Shown here: piece by piece, positions 1 to 7,682 of the stretch | Numbering within the stretch: position 1 is the first letter of the stretch | Layout: the number at the start of each line of letters is the position of its first letter | Assembly (NCBI GenBank): GCA_015065425.1 | Contig: SVQH01000025.1 | Location: 1 to 47,168, forward strand | Length of the DNA: 47,168 bases | Direction: 5' to 3' | From: Oscillospiraceae bacterium | Lineage (GTDB): Bacteria; Bacillota; Clostridia; Oscillospirales; Acutalibacteraceae | Made by a program: the position numbers and the translations under genes | The notes under the pieces: model-generated | Told to the model about the DNA's origin: nothing | Databases searched by the model: none | What the model saw: only the letters and a program-made list of their open reading frames with translations

Positions 1-30
1 ATTATACCATTTTTCTTGGCTTTTGTACAG

Positions 31-62
31 AAAAAAAAGCCCACTCCTTTTTGGAATGGACT
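31..62 (-). terminator. Rho-independent terminator of the leftward phosphotransferase gene
   Basis: Read on the minus strand, a 10-bp stem (arms 53-62 and 38-47, with G-T wobbles) closes over a 5-nt loop and runs directly into a tract of eight T residues. It lies about 55 nt downstream of the stop of the phosphotransferase gene, in the right orientation to end that transcript. Its 5' arm is part of the 31-bp sequence repeated at 7683-7713. Confidence 0.8.
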
Positions 63-79
63 TTGTCAGCAGTCTGATG
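49..79. repeat. 31-bp direct repeat, left copy
   Basis: This stretch is identical to 7683-7713 and in the same orientation; it contains GGAATGGACTTTGTCAGCAG. Here it forms the loop and one arm of an intact terminator hairpin. The other copy lacks the second arm. The two copies bracket all the accessory genes of the window. Confidence 0.8.
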
Positions 80-100
80 GTGTCGGTTTTCACCGACACC
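79..100. repeat. Perfect 9-bp hairpin next to the terminator
   Basis: GGTGTCGGT and ACCGACACC form a perfect 9-bp inverted repeat with a 4-nt loop. It lies between the phosphotransferase stop codon and the T-tract terminator. It could stabilise the 3' end of the mRNA or be a recombination-associated structure. There is no T tract, so it is not a terminator by itself. Confidence 0.6.
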
Positions 101-115
101 ACGGAAATGTTTTGC

Positions 116-1078
116 TTATTCTATTAGTTGTTTCGATAATTCTTCAACATTCTCATAAAGCCAATTCAAAAAGTTGTTTATGAGCTTAGCGATAGCTTCA
201 TAACTGTCAGGAATATCATCGAGTTCATCAGGTCTGTAATTACACATACAGTGCCAGTAATACAGAACATAAGGCATTGCTTTTATATCATATTCCGTTA
301 ACGGGAACTTTTCTGTAAATTGCCTGATATATTTCTTTAGTCCGTCTGCATCAATTTCGCCTGTTGCACAGGTTGGACTTGAAAATACATACGACGTTAT
401 AACATCCAAGCAAATCGGTAACCTGCAAGCTGAACTCCAATCAACAACAGTAAAATCATTGTTATATATGATTGTCTGACCTATGTGATAATCACCGTGT
501 GAATTGGCATAAGTCAGCTTTTTAGCGTTTATATGGAATTTTGAAATTCTCTTTAGATGCCGGATTTGTTCTTCCAAAATAGGTATAATATCCACATCTT
601 TTGCTTTTTTCGCTTTTGCAAGTTCTTTTTTGTATTGCCAAATTTTCCTGCGAACTGTTTTTGTCGAAAAGAAGTCTTTGCCAAATCGTAATGATAATTT
701 CTCGTAATCTTTCAACAATGATGCGGTTTGTCCGAGAAAATCTGCTGATTTACTTATAAACCAATCAGGTGCATTATTCACAGATAGTGATTCACCCTCA
801 ATAAACTGCTGAACGGTAAACTGATATTTGGGTGTTTTTACTACATAAGTATCGTCTTTGCTTTTCAAAAATCTTGCAACTTTAAGTCCGTGAGTATAAA
901 GATATTCGGTAAGCTCACCCTCGTTTTTTACATTTTCCATATGCAACGGCAGAACTTTAACTATGTATTTTTCGTCATCTGTACTGATTAAGTAAATCTC
1001 AGTGCCAAAATGCTTATCAAGAAGCTTTATATCAGACATTTTTAAATTAAAATTATTTTCTATTATGTGTTTATTCAC
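116..1078 (-). CDS. Phosphotransferase family protein (APH/choline-kinase fold)
   Basis: The 320-aa protein has the kinase-like fold of aminoglycoside and small-molecule phosphotransferases. Visible landmarks are a nucleotide-loop lysine in YIVKVLP near residue 40, the catalytic loop SHGDYHIGQ near residue 195 (HGD catalytic Asp), and the metal-binding VVDW about 15 residues later. The family phosphorylates hydroxyls of antibiotics or metabolites with ATP or GTP; the substrate cannot be told from sequence. The start is a GTG preceded by GGAGG at 7-nt spacing. It is transcribed leftward from its own promoter through a long structured leader with a leader peptide, an arrangement typical of inducible antibiotic-resistance genes. 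Resistance is therefore a reasonable but unproven guess. The gene is complete and lies at the edge of an accessory island. Confidence 0.75.
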   Translation of the reverse strand: MNKHIIENNFNLKMSDIKLLDKHFGTEIYLISTDDEKYIVKVLPLHMENVKNEGELTEYLYTHGLKVARFLKSKDDTYVVKTPKYQFTVQQFIEGESLSVNNAPDWFISKSADFLGQTASLLKDYEKLSLRFGKDFFSTKTVRRKIWQYKKELAKAKKAKDVDIIPILEEQIRHLKRISKFHINAKKLTYANSHGDYHIGQTIIYNNDFTVVDWSSACRLPICLDVITSYVFSSPTCATGEIDADGLKKYIRQFTEKFPLTEYDIKAMPYVLYYWHCMCNYRPDELDDIPDSYEAIAKLINNFLNWLYENVEELSKQLIE

Positions 1079-1131
1079 TGTAATTCCTCCAAATATTTAT
1101 GTTAACAATATCTGAAAATGGACGCAAAAAT

Positions 1132-1172
1132 GCCGTAGAAAGCAACCCTCATTAGTGGGTACTTCCTACGGC
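1132..1172 (-). terminator. Attenuator terminator in the leader
   Basis: On the minus strand the outer arms GCCGTAG and CTACGGC are perfect. The stem continues inward through AAG/CTT and ACCC/GGGT with small internal defects, around a loop containing TAATGA. A run of five T residues follows. It ends about 50 nt before the GTG start of the phosphotransferase, so it would stop transcription unless an alternative fold forms. Confidence 0.6.
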
Positions 1173-1308
1173 TGATTTTATGCATAAAAATAACACACCC
1201 TAAAGTGTGCTACAACCGAAAGTTATAGTATTCACGAAAGGTTACTTTAAAACGGTACAACAACATAGAGGCCTATGCCTCGATTATCATTTGCACCACA
1301 TATTCAGT

Positions 1309-1341
1309 TTAAAATACGATTACCTCATAAAAAACTTTCAT
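1309..1341 (-). CDS. Leader peptide MKVFYEVIVF
   Basis: This ten-codon ORF begins with ATG at 1341 (minus strand) and ends with TAA at 1311-1309. AAAGGAG lies 9 nt upstream of the ATG, a better ribosome binding site than that of many full genes here. It sits about 40 nt after the predicted transcription start and before the leader hairpins, where an attenuation leader peptide is expected. Sequence similarity to a named leader peptide is not claimed. Confidence 0.55.
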   Translation of the reverse strand: MKVFYEVIVF

Positions 1342-1387
1342 ACAATTGTTCTCCTTTCGGTATCTGCTTTGCAGACTTATTAAATAT

Positions 1388-1416
1388 ATTTTAGCATAAT
1401 ATTTTCTGTTTTTCAA
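1388..1416 (-). promoter_or_regulatory. Sigma-A-type promoter for the phosphotransferase leader
   Basis: Minus strand: -35 TTGAAA (1416-1411), exact 17-nt spacer, -10 TAAAAT (1393-1388) with an extended TG motif one base upstream. Transcription would start near 1381. Confidence 0.65.
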
Positions 1417-1443
1417 TAACTTTCGTGGAAAACTGATGTCAGA

Positions 1444-1472
1444 TTGAAATGTCTTTTGATTTATGATATCAT
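1444..1472 (+). promoter_or_regulatory. Sigma-A-type promoter for the rightward accessory operon
   Basis: -35 TTGAAA (1444-1449), 17-nt spacer, -10 TATCAT (1467-1472), each matching five of six consensus bases. It is divergent from the phosphotransferase promoter about 30 nt away and is the only good promoter seen ahead of the six-gene run ending at 7068. Confidence 0.5.
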
Positions 1473-1512
1473 ATAATATATAAAATTATTGAAAAGGAAG
1501 CGGTATGCTGAT

Positions 1513-1989
1513 ATGGATAAGAGTATCTTTGATTATATAGCTGAAAATTTAAGTGGCGATATGAAGCAAACTGCTTTAGACTTTGTAAATTATTTACAGG
1601 ATAGTAGTGTTGAGTTTATAAAAGACAACGGCTATTGGAAAGACAAAATATATTATCTTTGCAAATTCAAAGGTGAATATGTTTGTTTTATTGCAATCAA
1701 AGACCCTGACGAGCCTGAAAATCAATGGACAATATGGTCTGAGGACAGTAATGCTTACAAAGATGCAAATGCTGACGATAGTGTAAAAATTGCAGCGTGG
1801 AAACATGTTGACCATTGCGGAAAATGCGGCTCTTGCGGTGGTGGAAAAGCCAAAAATATCTTCGGTAAAGTTTTTAACGACGTATGTGGTTGCACTTTCC
1901 GTATTGATAATGCAACTCAAAGTGATTTGCCGTTTTTGAAGAAAATGATTGAATTACGAATTGTCGAAATTTCAGGAAGATCTATTTAA
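1513..1989 (+). CDS. Hypothetical protein with C-terminal Cys cluster
   Basis: The 158-aa protein has a mixed alpha/beta N-terminal part (about residues 1-95). Its C-terminal part carries CGKCGSCGGGK followed about 13 residues later by CGC, then a helix ending in KKMIELR. The C-x2-C-x2-C plus C-x-C pattern suggests a zinc or other metal site. The family is unnamed to my knowledge. A TTG eight codons upstream (1489) keeps the frame open, but ATG 1513 follows AAGGAAG (1494-1500) and is preferred, although the 12-nt spacing is long. It is the first gene of the accessory operon. Confidence 0.6.
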   Translation: MDKSIFDYIAENLSGDMKQTALDFVNYLQDSSVEFIKDNGYWKDKIYYLCKFKGEYVCFIAIKDPDEPENQWTIWSEDSNAYKDANADDSVKIAAWKHVDHCGKCGSCGGGKAKNIFGKVFNDVCGCTFRIDNATQSDLPFLKKMIELRIVEISGRSI

Positions 1990-2007
1990 GTTTCAGAGGA
2001 TAAGTAT

Positions 2008-2418
2008 ATGAACAAAGAATTTGATAACATATTGAAAGAGCGATTCAGCACAGATTCCCTTATATCAATTGCGACGGTTGACAACTGTGGTGTTCCGTGG
2101 GTGAGAACAGTTGATGCGATTTATATTGACAGAGCATTTTATACCATAACTCATAATTCAACCAATAAAATGAAACACATCAGCACCAATCCCGTTGTCG
2201 CAATCTGTGGCGAATGGTTTTCGGGACACGGCAAGGCTGAAAGTTTAGGATATATCCGAAATGAAGAAAACAAGGACTTAGCAGATAAATTAAGAGAAGC
2301 CTTTGTCTCGTGGTATGATAACGGTCATACAAACGAAAATGATATAAACACCATAATATTAAAAATCACCATTACAGACGGTATTATTTACAAAGACGGA
2401 AAAAGATATGAATTTTAA
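2008..2418 (+). CDS. Pyridoxamine 5'-phosphate oxidase-like (PPOX) flavin-binding protein
   Basis: The 136-aa protein has the short split-barrel pattern of the PPOX/FMN-binding superfamily. It opens with a helix, then strands SLISIATVDNCGVPWVRTVDAI and a second strand pair FYTITHNSTNKMKHISTNPVVAICG, typical of the flavin-phosphate-binding core. Members bind FMN, F420 or heme and often act as small reductases or stress proteins. The substrate is not predictable. AGAGGA lies about 9 nt before the ATG. It is spaced 18 nt after the preceding gene, so they are probably co-transcribed. Confidence 0.7.
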   Translation: MNKEFDNILKERFSTDSLISIATVDNCGVPWVRTVDAIYIDRAFYTITHNSTNKMKHISTNPVVAICGEWFSGHGKAESLGYIRNEENKDLADKLREAFVSWYDNGHTNENDINTIILKITITDGIIYKDGKRYEF

Positions 2419-2431
2419 CGGAGAGTTGCGT

Positions 2432-3208
2432 ATGAACTTCCATAAAGAAAGTGAAATGTTCAACCAAGCGGCTGAATATTACGATAAATACAGACCCGGT
2501 TATCCACAAGAAATTATAGATTTACTGATATCTGTTACGGAAATAACCAAAAGCTCTGATTTATTAGAGATAGGTTGCGGAAGCGGTAAAGCGACAGAAC
2601 AACTTACCGGAAATGGTTTTAACATTTTAGGTATAGACCCTGGTGAAGATTTGGTTCGTATCGGCAATAAACGATTCAAAAATAAAAATGTCAAATTTGT
2701 TAAAGGCAGATTTGAAGAATATGATTTTGAGCAGAAAAAGTTTGATGTTGTGTATGCAGCTCAGTCATTCCATTGGGTTCCTCAGCCAGTCGGATATCAG
2801 AAGTGTGCTGATGTTCTTAAAGAAAATGGGTATTTGGCGTTGTTCTGGAATATGTATGTTCTCAATGATAACGATACAGACAAAGAACTGCTTGAAATAT
2901 CAAAGCGATATGGTGGTATAGCCGATTTTGTTACAGAAGCAGAATGTGAAAGTAGAATTAATTCTATCGTATCTCAGATAGTTGATTCAAACCTTTTTGA
3001 AAAGCCAACTGTAATCAGGAAACTTTGGAAACAAAACTATACTGCTGATGATTTTTACGGCTTTGCATTAACGGGGAACAGATTTATGCAAAATTCAGAC
3101 GAAGATAAGCAAAAAGCTTATAACGACATTGTTGCTTTAGCAGAAAAGAATAGCGGTATCATAGAACGCCCGTACTTATGTGTGCTATACATAGCAAAGA
3201 AAAAATAA
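2432..3208 (+). CDS. Class I SAM-dependent methyltransferase
   Basis: The 258-aa protein shows the SAM-binding motif I LLEIGCGSGKATEQL near residue 45, the acidic end of strand 2 in ILGIDPGEDLVRIG, and the motif IV region FDVVYAAQSFHWVPQP near residue 105, as in small-molecule methyltransferases of the UbiE/BioC-like group. An ATG eight codons upstream overlaps the previous stop, but ATG 2432 has CGGAGAG at good spacing and is chosen. The substrate is unknown. With the phosphotransferase and PPOX genes it gives the left half of the island a small-molecule modification flavour. Confidence 0.75.
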   Translation: MNFHKESEMFNQAAEYYDKYRPGYPQEIIDLLISVTEITKSSDLLEIGCGSGKATEQLTGNGFNILGIDPGEDLVRIGNKRFKNKNVKFVKGRFEEYDFEQKKFDVVYAAQSFHWVPQPVGYQKCADVLKENGYLALFWNMYVLNDNDTDKELLEISKRYGGIADFVTEAECESRINSIVSQIVDSNLFEKPTVIRKLWKQNYTADDFYGFALTGNRFMQNSDEDKQKAYNDIVALAEKNSGIIERPYLCVLYIAKKK

Positions 3209-3232
3209 TTTGTTAAATAAGGAAGGATAAAA

Positions 3233-4288
3233 ATGGCTCAAACAATTCTATATTATCCGAATATTAATATAAATGACGGGCAGTGGCTCAGAAATGCTTT
3301 GCTATATTGGGATAATATTTCCTCAATTGTACCGTATGATAATTACGGAGACCTTTCACCGGAATTACTCTATTTACAGGATTCAAGAATTTATGAACCT
3401 ATTTATCCACAAGATTTGTTTTATTCAGAATATGCTGATGATTTTTGTAAAGCTATTGTAAATCGAATTTCAAGATATGAAAAAGGTCAAGATAAGAATT
3501 TTTCAATGGCAGGAGCTGTAAAAGTTCGAATTCGTAAAGAAAAAATATGTGCACCTGCATTGCACACGTTGATTCATTATAGGAAATTACCACCAGAACT
3601 TTTAAATTATTTCACAGACAAAAAGTACATAAAAGACTATAATACTGACGGTTGGATGGAAATTGATGCGAAAATAGCTCAGATTTATATGAGAACACTT
3701 GCTGAATATTCCATAAAATGTTCCGACAAAGACATTGTTTTAGGAACAGATAAGGTAAAAAGCAGCCGAGAAATTTATAGCAATTTTACAAGTCATAAAA
3801 CCGAATCTCAATGCTGTAAAATAAATATTCTGAAATGTTTACCTCAACCTTCTTTAGATACAAGTTTTGAAGAGATACTTGATTTCAAATCAGCAAGAAA
3901 AGATGAATTGAATGCTTTCAGAATTAAGATAAGAGAATTAGAGCGAAACATTTATCGTTCCGAAAGCATTGAAGAGATTAAGCATCACGAAAACAGTTTT
4001 ATAGAAGGTTGGAAAAACTGCAGTAGTGATTATTATAAGGTGTTAAAAGATTCAAATATTAAGTTTGTATTAGGCAATTTAAGCACATTAGTAGCTCTTC
4101 CTTTTGTTGGAACCCTTATAACAGAACACATTGGTCAAAACTTTTCTGATGCTGTACAAACAAGCGGTCCACTATTACAAATGGCCATAAATTATATTGA
4201 TTATAAAGATAAAATCAATCCAAACAAATCCGATGGTGGATTTGCATATATTATGAACGCTCGTAAAAGCGGATTAATACAGTTGTAG
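3233..4288 (+). CDS. DUF6236-like protein of unknown function
   Basis: The 351-aa protein begins ILYYPNININDGQWLRNALL followed by YWDNISSIVPYD. This opening resembles, from memory, the DUF6236 family; the assignment needs a profile search. The middle is helical and charged (about residues 215-265, coiled-coil-like). The segment near residue 275, LGNLSTLVALPFVGTLITEHIG, is hydrophobic enough to be a membrane-associated helix or a buried core helix. No catalytic motif was recognised. The ATG has a good AAGGA site. It starts the unknown-function half of the operon, 77 nt before the PLD-like gene. Confidence 0.6.
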   Translation: MAQTILYYPNININDGQWLRNALLYWDNISSIVPYDNYGDLSPELLYLQDSRIYEPIYPQDLFYSEYADDFCKAIVNRISRYEKGQDKNFSMAGAVKVRIRKEKICAPALHTLIHYRKLPPELLNYFTDKKYIKDYNTDGWMEIDAKIAQIYMRTLAEYSIKCSDKDIVLGTDKVKSSREIYSNFTSHKTESQCCKINILKCLPQPSLDTSFEEILDFKSARKDELNAFRIKIRELERNIYRSESIEEIKHHENSFIEGWKNCSSDYYKVLKDSNIKFVLGNLSTLVALPFVGTLITEHIGQNFSDAVQTSGPLLQMAINYIDYKDKINPNKSDGGFAYIMNARKSGLIQL

Positions 4289-4364
4289 AATATTATTTAG
4301 GTGTAGCAAGTGTCCAACCTGCTAATGCAATACAGCAATTATATAACTTTAGGTGGGTGATTAT

Positions 4365-5939
4365 ATGACCATAGAAAAATATAAAGAAGAATTCGCTCGA
4401 ATTATCTCATGCAAAACACTTGGAACGTATAACTATGTTGAAAAAATCACCGCGTTTTTAGTGGACAAATCAAACAACCGAACATATAACTACTACACTA
4501 TATTTTCTTTTGGTAATTCTTTAAGTCCAACTTATAAGAAGGAATACTTGACAACAAAGCTAATTAGTATTAACGACGACGTTTCATTAGGGATAATTAA
4601 ATCCAATATAACTACAGAGAGTGTGATAGTGCAATTTGATGAGTTGTGCAAACAGGGCAATAATGAAACTGTTGATATAGGAGACGGAGAATTATACAAA
4701 GGATTTTGTGAGTTAATACCCAAAATTTTTGTGCCTCAAAATAGCACAAAAGAAGTTCAAATTAATAAAATCCTGAAAAACAATTTTTATAATGGAAGTT
4801 ACATATTTGAATTTTTCGATATAGAGAAAAAGCTCTTAACTGATATATCGTCAAAAAACATAAAGAAGATTAATGAAGAAATATATAAAATAATTCCTAT
4901 AGATTTGACTTCAGTCTCTGACCGGATAGGAAACTTTGTTTTTCAAATACCCTCTATAAATACACATGTCAATTATGTAACGGATAGAGCGGAAGAAACT
5001 TTAACCTATAATGTGATTCTGGATGAATATACCGATGGTATTACAGACGTACAATTAATGTCAGAAGTTTGGTATGATGGAAATATTATAGGTTTTGGAA
5101 GTGAAAAAATAAAAAGTTTCAATGATACGATTGCCTTTAACATTGGAGACACGTCTACATTGATTAAAACAACTGTTGTCGATTTGAAAAATAATGTGGT
5201 GTTAAGTGCTCAAGAAACTTCATTTATATTGCAAATGAATTTTGATATGCTTATAGGAACCCAATACGGTGAAAAAAGAATAATCTTTGATAGTGATAAA
5301 CGAATAGTTGATACAATAGAAATCAGTTCGCTAAGTAAAACAACGATTAATGAACCTGTTATAAGAAAATACAAGAGAAATATTGAACAAAGACAATATG
5401 AAAAAAGAATAGAAGAATTGAAGTTCCGCCAAGAATTCAATCAATATGGCAAAACATCCAATCATGATGAAGCAATAAAAGATATACGGAAGATTATGAA
5501 TAAAGCCAAAAAAGGCAAAGTATACCTTTGGGACCCTTATTTAACGGCAGATGATATTCTAGATACATGGTATTACAACAAAATATATGAATTGCCCCTT
5601 TATGCAATTACTTCATCAGAAGCATTGGGGGGACAAAGTGTTGCAGAATGGATTCAAAACCAAGAGAAAGTTTTTGAAAGCAGAAGTAATAACTATGGAA
5701 TTAAAATGGAAATGAGATGCCAACATGGGAAAAAGGGCTATCATTTCCATGATAGGTTTATTATGATTTTAAATGAAAATGAAAAACCCAGGGTGTGGTC
5801 GTTGGGAACATCTGTAAATAGCGTTGGTAAAAGGCACCATATAATACAAGAGGTAAACAACCCGCAAAATATTGTTGATGCGTTTGATGCTTTGTGGGAA
5901 GACATAGATTGCCCTGAGTGTCTGGTGTGGAAAAGGTGA
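4365..5939 (+). CDS. Phospholipase-D-like protein with HDR motif, putative nuclease or effector
   Basis: The 524-aa protein has a long beta-rich N-terminal region (about 1-335) without a recognised domain, a charged helix (about 345-385), then a C-terminal module. There, KAKKGKVYLWDPYL (about residue 385) looks like the first core strand of a PLD-type fold. FHDRFIMI followed by VWSLGTSVNSVG (about residues 465-490) matches the PLD-superfamily half-site in which HDR replaces the usual HKD. A relation to VPA1262-type proteins of conflict islands is possible but is from memory only. GTG 4353 is upstream in frame, but it lies inside the ribosome binding site AGGTGGGTGA; ATG 4365 is the better start. 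It ends 4 nt before the next gene. Confidence 0.55.
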   Translation: MTIEKYKEEFARIISCKTLGTYNYVEKITAFLVDKSNNRTYNYYTIFSFGNSLSPTYKKEYLTTKLISINDDVSLGIIKSNITTESVIVQFDELCKQGNNETVDIGDGELYKGFCELIPKIFVPQNSTKEVQINKILKNNFYNGSYIFEFFDIEKKLLTDISSKNIKKINEEIYKIIPIDLTSVSDRIGNFVFQIPSINTHVNYVTDRAEETLTYNVILDEYTDGITDVQLMSEVWYDGNIIGFGSEKIKSFNDTIAFNIGDTSTLIKTTVVDLKNNVVLSAQETSFILQMNFDMLIGTQYGEKRIIFDSDKRIVDTIEISSLSKTTINEPVIRKYKRNIEQRQYEKRIEELKFRQEFNQYGKTSNHDEAIKDIRKIMNKAKKGKVYLWDPYLTADDILDTWYYNKIYELPLYAITSSEALGGQSVAEWIQNQEKVFESRSNNYGIKMEMRCQHGKKGYHFHDRFIMILNENEKPRVWSLGTSVNSVGKRHHIIQEVNNPQNIVDAFDALWEDIDCPECLVWKR

Positions 5940-5943
5940 TTTT

Positions 5944-7068
5944 ATGGATGAATGTAAAAAAACGGTTTGGGATGTATTAAATTCTATTGTTATTAATATT
6001 AATGTCGATGAACAAGCCGATTGTGCTGATAGAAAGTATTTTGAAATATTAAATGAAGGAAGAAAACAAAACGATATAGCAAAGATATATGAATTTATTG
6101 ATGCAGCAGAACGAGGAGGAATGAACCCACGCTGCAGTAGTGAAATAATAACTTTTTTTGAAGAAGCTTATAGAGAAGATCCGTTCAGATTATGTAAATT
6201 TATTGCCGATAAAAACAGTCTATATGATTATTGGTTATTTTTAGATATGGCAAGTAACGAAATGCTTCTTTCCTTTTCTACATTTGAAATTGAAAATCCA
6301 CTGTTTTTCTATGAATGTTCAAGGCAAATCTTCACGCGGTTCCGAGCAGATAATATGGACATAACAAATATGGTTAGTTCAATTATAAAATTTGCAAATT
6401 GCGATAAAATGTTGTGGAAACGGTGGATAAAAAAACAGGAATATCACGAGAAATGGCATACTATTGTTGCGAAGGTTTTGGAGCAGTTGAATGATGAAGG
6501 ATTGGTAATTTATGCTGATACTATTTCATTAGATATGGCTTGTCGCAATAACTTACTTAAAAGAATTACCGATGGATTCAAAAATATTAGCAGTGAAAAA
6601 ATGAAACATATTTTGGAGATAATTTCCCCTCGAATAATAGAACGATGGGAAATGCTGGTGACAGAATATAAAAACAATAAGAGATTCATAAATTCAACGT
6701 TAATTTGTCCGTACACAAATGTTATTTTGATGTGTATGAATTATAGTTACAGCAATAAACAGATATTAGAAAGAATAGAACATTATATACAGATTTTTGT
6801 TAGCAAAGATGAAATTTGGTACACATCAGCAAGTGACTATAGTTCAAATATTAATTTGAATTTTACAAATATATTTTATGTGCTTATGTGCAAGAGTGAA
6901 ATAGTAGATATTTTAAAAGGCAGTGAAAATATAAAAGAATACTTGAAATTGTTGCAAAGTTTGTTGAACAAATACACAAAGGTGTTAAGAAGTGAAAATG
7001 AAGACTTCATAAAGGTATTAAGTTTAATAGAAGAAGTTTTTGCACCTCATCTGTTGATAGAAAATTAA
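5944..7068 (+). CDS. Helical protein of unknown function, coupled to the PLD-like gene
   Basis: The 374-aa protein is predicted by eye to be almost entirely alpha-helical, like a helical-repeat or scaffold protein. It has no signal peptide, membrane segment or catalytic motif that I recognise. The ATG lies 4 nt after the stop of the PLD-like gene and uses AAAGGTG inside that gene's last codons, so translation is probably coupled and the products may act together. It is the last gene of the operon, and a hairpin follows the stop immediately. Confidence 0.55.
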   Translation: MDECKKTVWDVLNSIVININVDEQADCADRKYFEILNEGRKQNDIAKIYEFIDAAERGGMNPRCSSEIITFFEEAYREDPFRLCKFIADKNSLYDYWLFLDMASNEMLLSFSTFEIENPLFFYECSRQIFTRFRADNMDITNMVSSIIKFANCDKMLWKRWIKKQEYHEKWHTIVAKVLEQLNDEGLVIYADTISLDMACRNNLLKRITDGFKNISSEKMKHILEIISPRIIERWEMLVTEYKNNKRFINSTLICPYTNVILMCMNYSYSNKQILERIEHYIQIFVSKDEIWYTSASDYSSNINLNFTNIFYVLMCKSEIVDILKGSENIKEYLKLLQSLLNKYTKVLRSENEDFIKVLSLIEEVFAPHLLIEN

Positions 7069-7102
7069 AGGCACTACCTTCAATTGCTTTTAGGTAATGC
7101 CT
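7069..7102. terminator. Hairpin between convergent genes (shared terminator)
   Basis: AGGCACTACCT (7069-7079) and AGGTAATGCCT (7092-7102) form an 11-bp stem with one mismatch. It starts at the base after the stop codon of the rightward operon. Read leftward it is followed by TTTAATTTT, so it fits best as terminator of tnpV and may also stop the rightward transcript. Confidence 0.55.
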
Positions 7103-7132
7103 CTGTGTGTACTGATTTTATACTATTAAGTT

Positions 7133-7498
7133 TTAATTAAATATTAACTCATTATAAGTAATTTCTCTTGCTCTTGCCTCAATATTCTTCATACGGAATA
7201 CCCACTCCATTTGATTTTCTTCTTTCAGTTGCTCAGATACACCTTCTGTTTCTTTCATTTGTTCAACAAGAGTACCAAACATTTGCTGTGCTTGATTTTC
7301 TATCTCGGCACAGTGCTGATAGAGTTTACCTTGGGTAAGCAGCGTTGTGAATAATACTTTCTTGTTTTTAAGTAGATAATCCTTATGCAACATGCCCCAT
7401 TTACCAAGCCTGACACTTGTTTCTTCTGGTGGTAATACGATATTGGGAATGAGATAATCACCAACATTGCGATAGCTGATAGAATTTTTGTTTGACAT
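7133..7498 (-). CDS. tnpV: TnpV-like transposon-encoded protein
   Basis: The 121-aa protein matches the TnpV family: an N-terminal YRNVGDYLIPNIVLPPEE, then VRLGKWGMLHKDYLLKNKK, a helical centre, and the C-terminal block MEWVFRMKNIEARAREI with LNELI-like ending. TnpV is a small helical accessory protein carried by integrative and mobilisable elements of gut Firmicutes; its biochemical role is not settled. The frame is open 13 codons upstream, but ATG 7498 follows GGAGG and is the likely start. It is the only direct mobile-element gene seen in the island and supports horizontal acquisition. Confidence 0.75.
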   Translation of the reverse strand: MSNKNSISYRNVGDYLIPNIVLPPEETSVRLGKWGMLHKDYLLKNKKVLFTTLLTQGKLYQHCAEIENQAQQMFGTLVEQMKETEGVSEQLKEENQMEWVFRMKNIEARAREITYNELIFN

Positions 7499-7581
7499 AA
7501 AAAGTCCTCCTTTAAATTTTGTGCTTTCATTGTACAAATTAAAGGAGGATTTGTCGAATGTGCAAATTTTTATAAAAAGAA

Positions 7582-7611
7582 AACCAAGAAAGATTTTACT
7601 CTCTCTTGGTT
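7582..7611 (-). terminator. Terminator-like hairpin upstream of tnpV
   Basis: AACCAAGAAAGA (7582-7593) and TCTCTCTTGGTT (7600-7611) form a 12-bp stem with one mismatch and a 6-nt loop. On the minus strand it is followed by TTCTTTTT. It lies upstream of tnpV, so it could end a leftward transcript from a gene now missing, or act as an attenuator. Confidence 0.45.
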
Positions 7612-7682
7612 AATTCTTTTCCTTCTGCAATGCACGGTATCTATTGCCTGTTTTTATAAACTGTCCTTAGTACCCCTCTGCA

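Larger units (their letters stand above)
1079..1381 (-). promoter_or_regulatory. Attenuator-type 5' leader of the phosphotransferase gene
   Basis: Between the minus-strand promoter and the GTG start lie about 300 nt holding a leader ORF (1309-1341) and several stem-loops: a small one at 1364-1374, GAGGC-ATAG-GCCTC at 1268-1281, a CACAC/GTGTG hairpin at about 1194-1209 followed by a T-rich run, and a long stem at 1132-1172 followed by ATTTTTG. A short peptide, alternative stems and a terminator just before the gene match ribosome-mediated attenuation as known for Firmicutes resistance genes. No ligand-binding riboswitch class was recognised. Confidence 0.6.
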
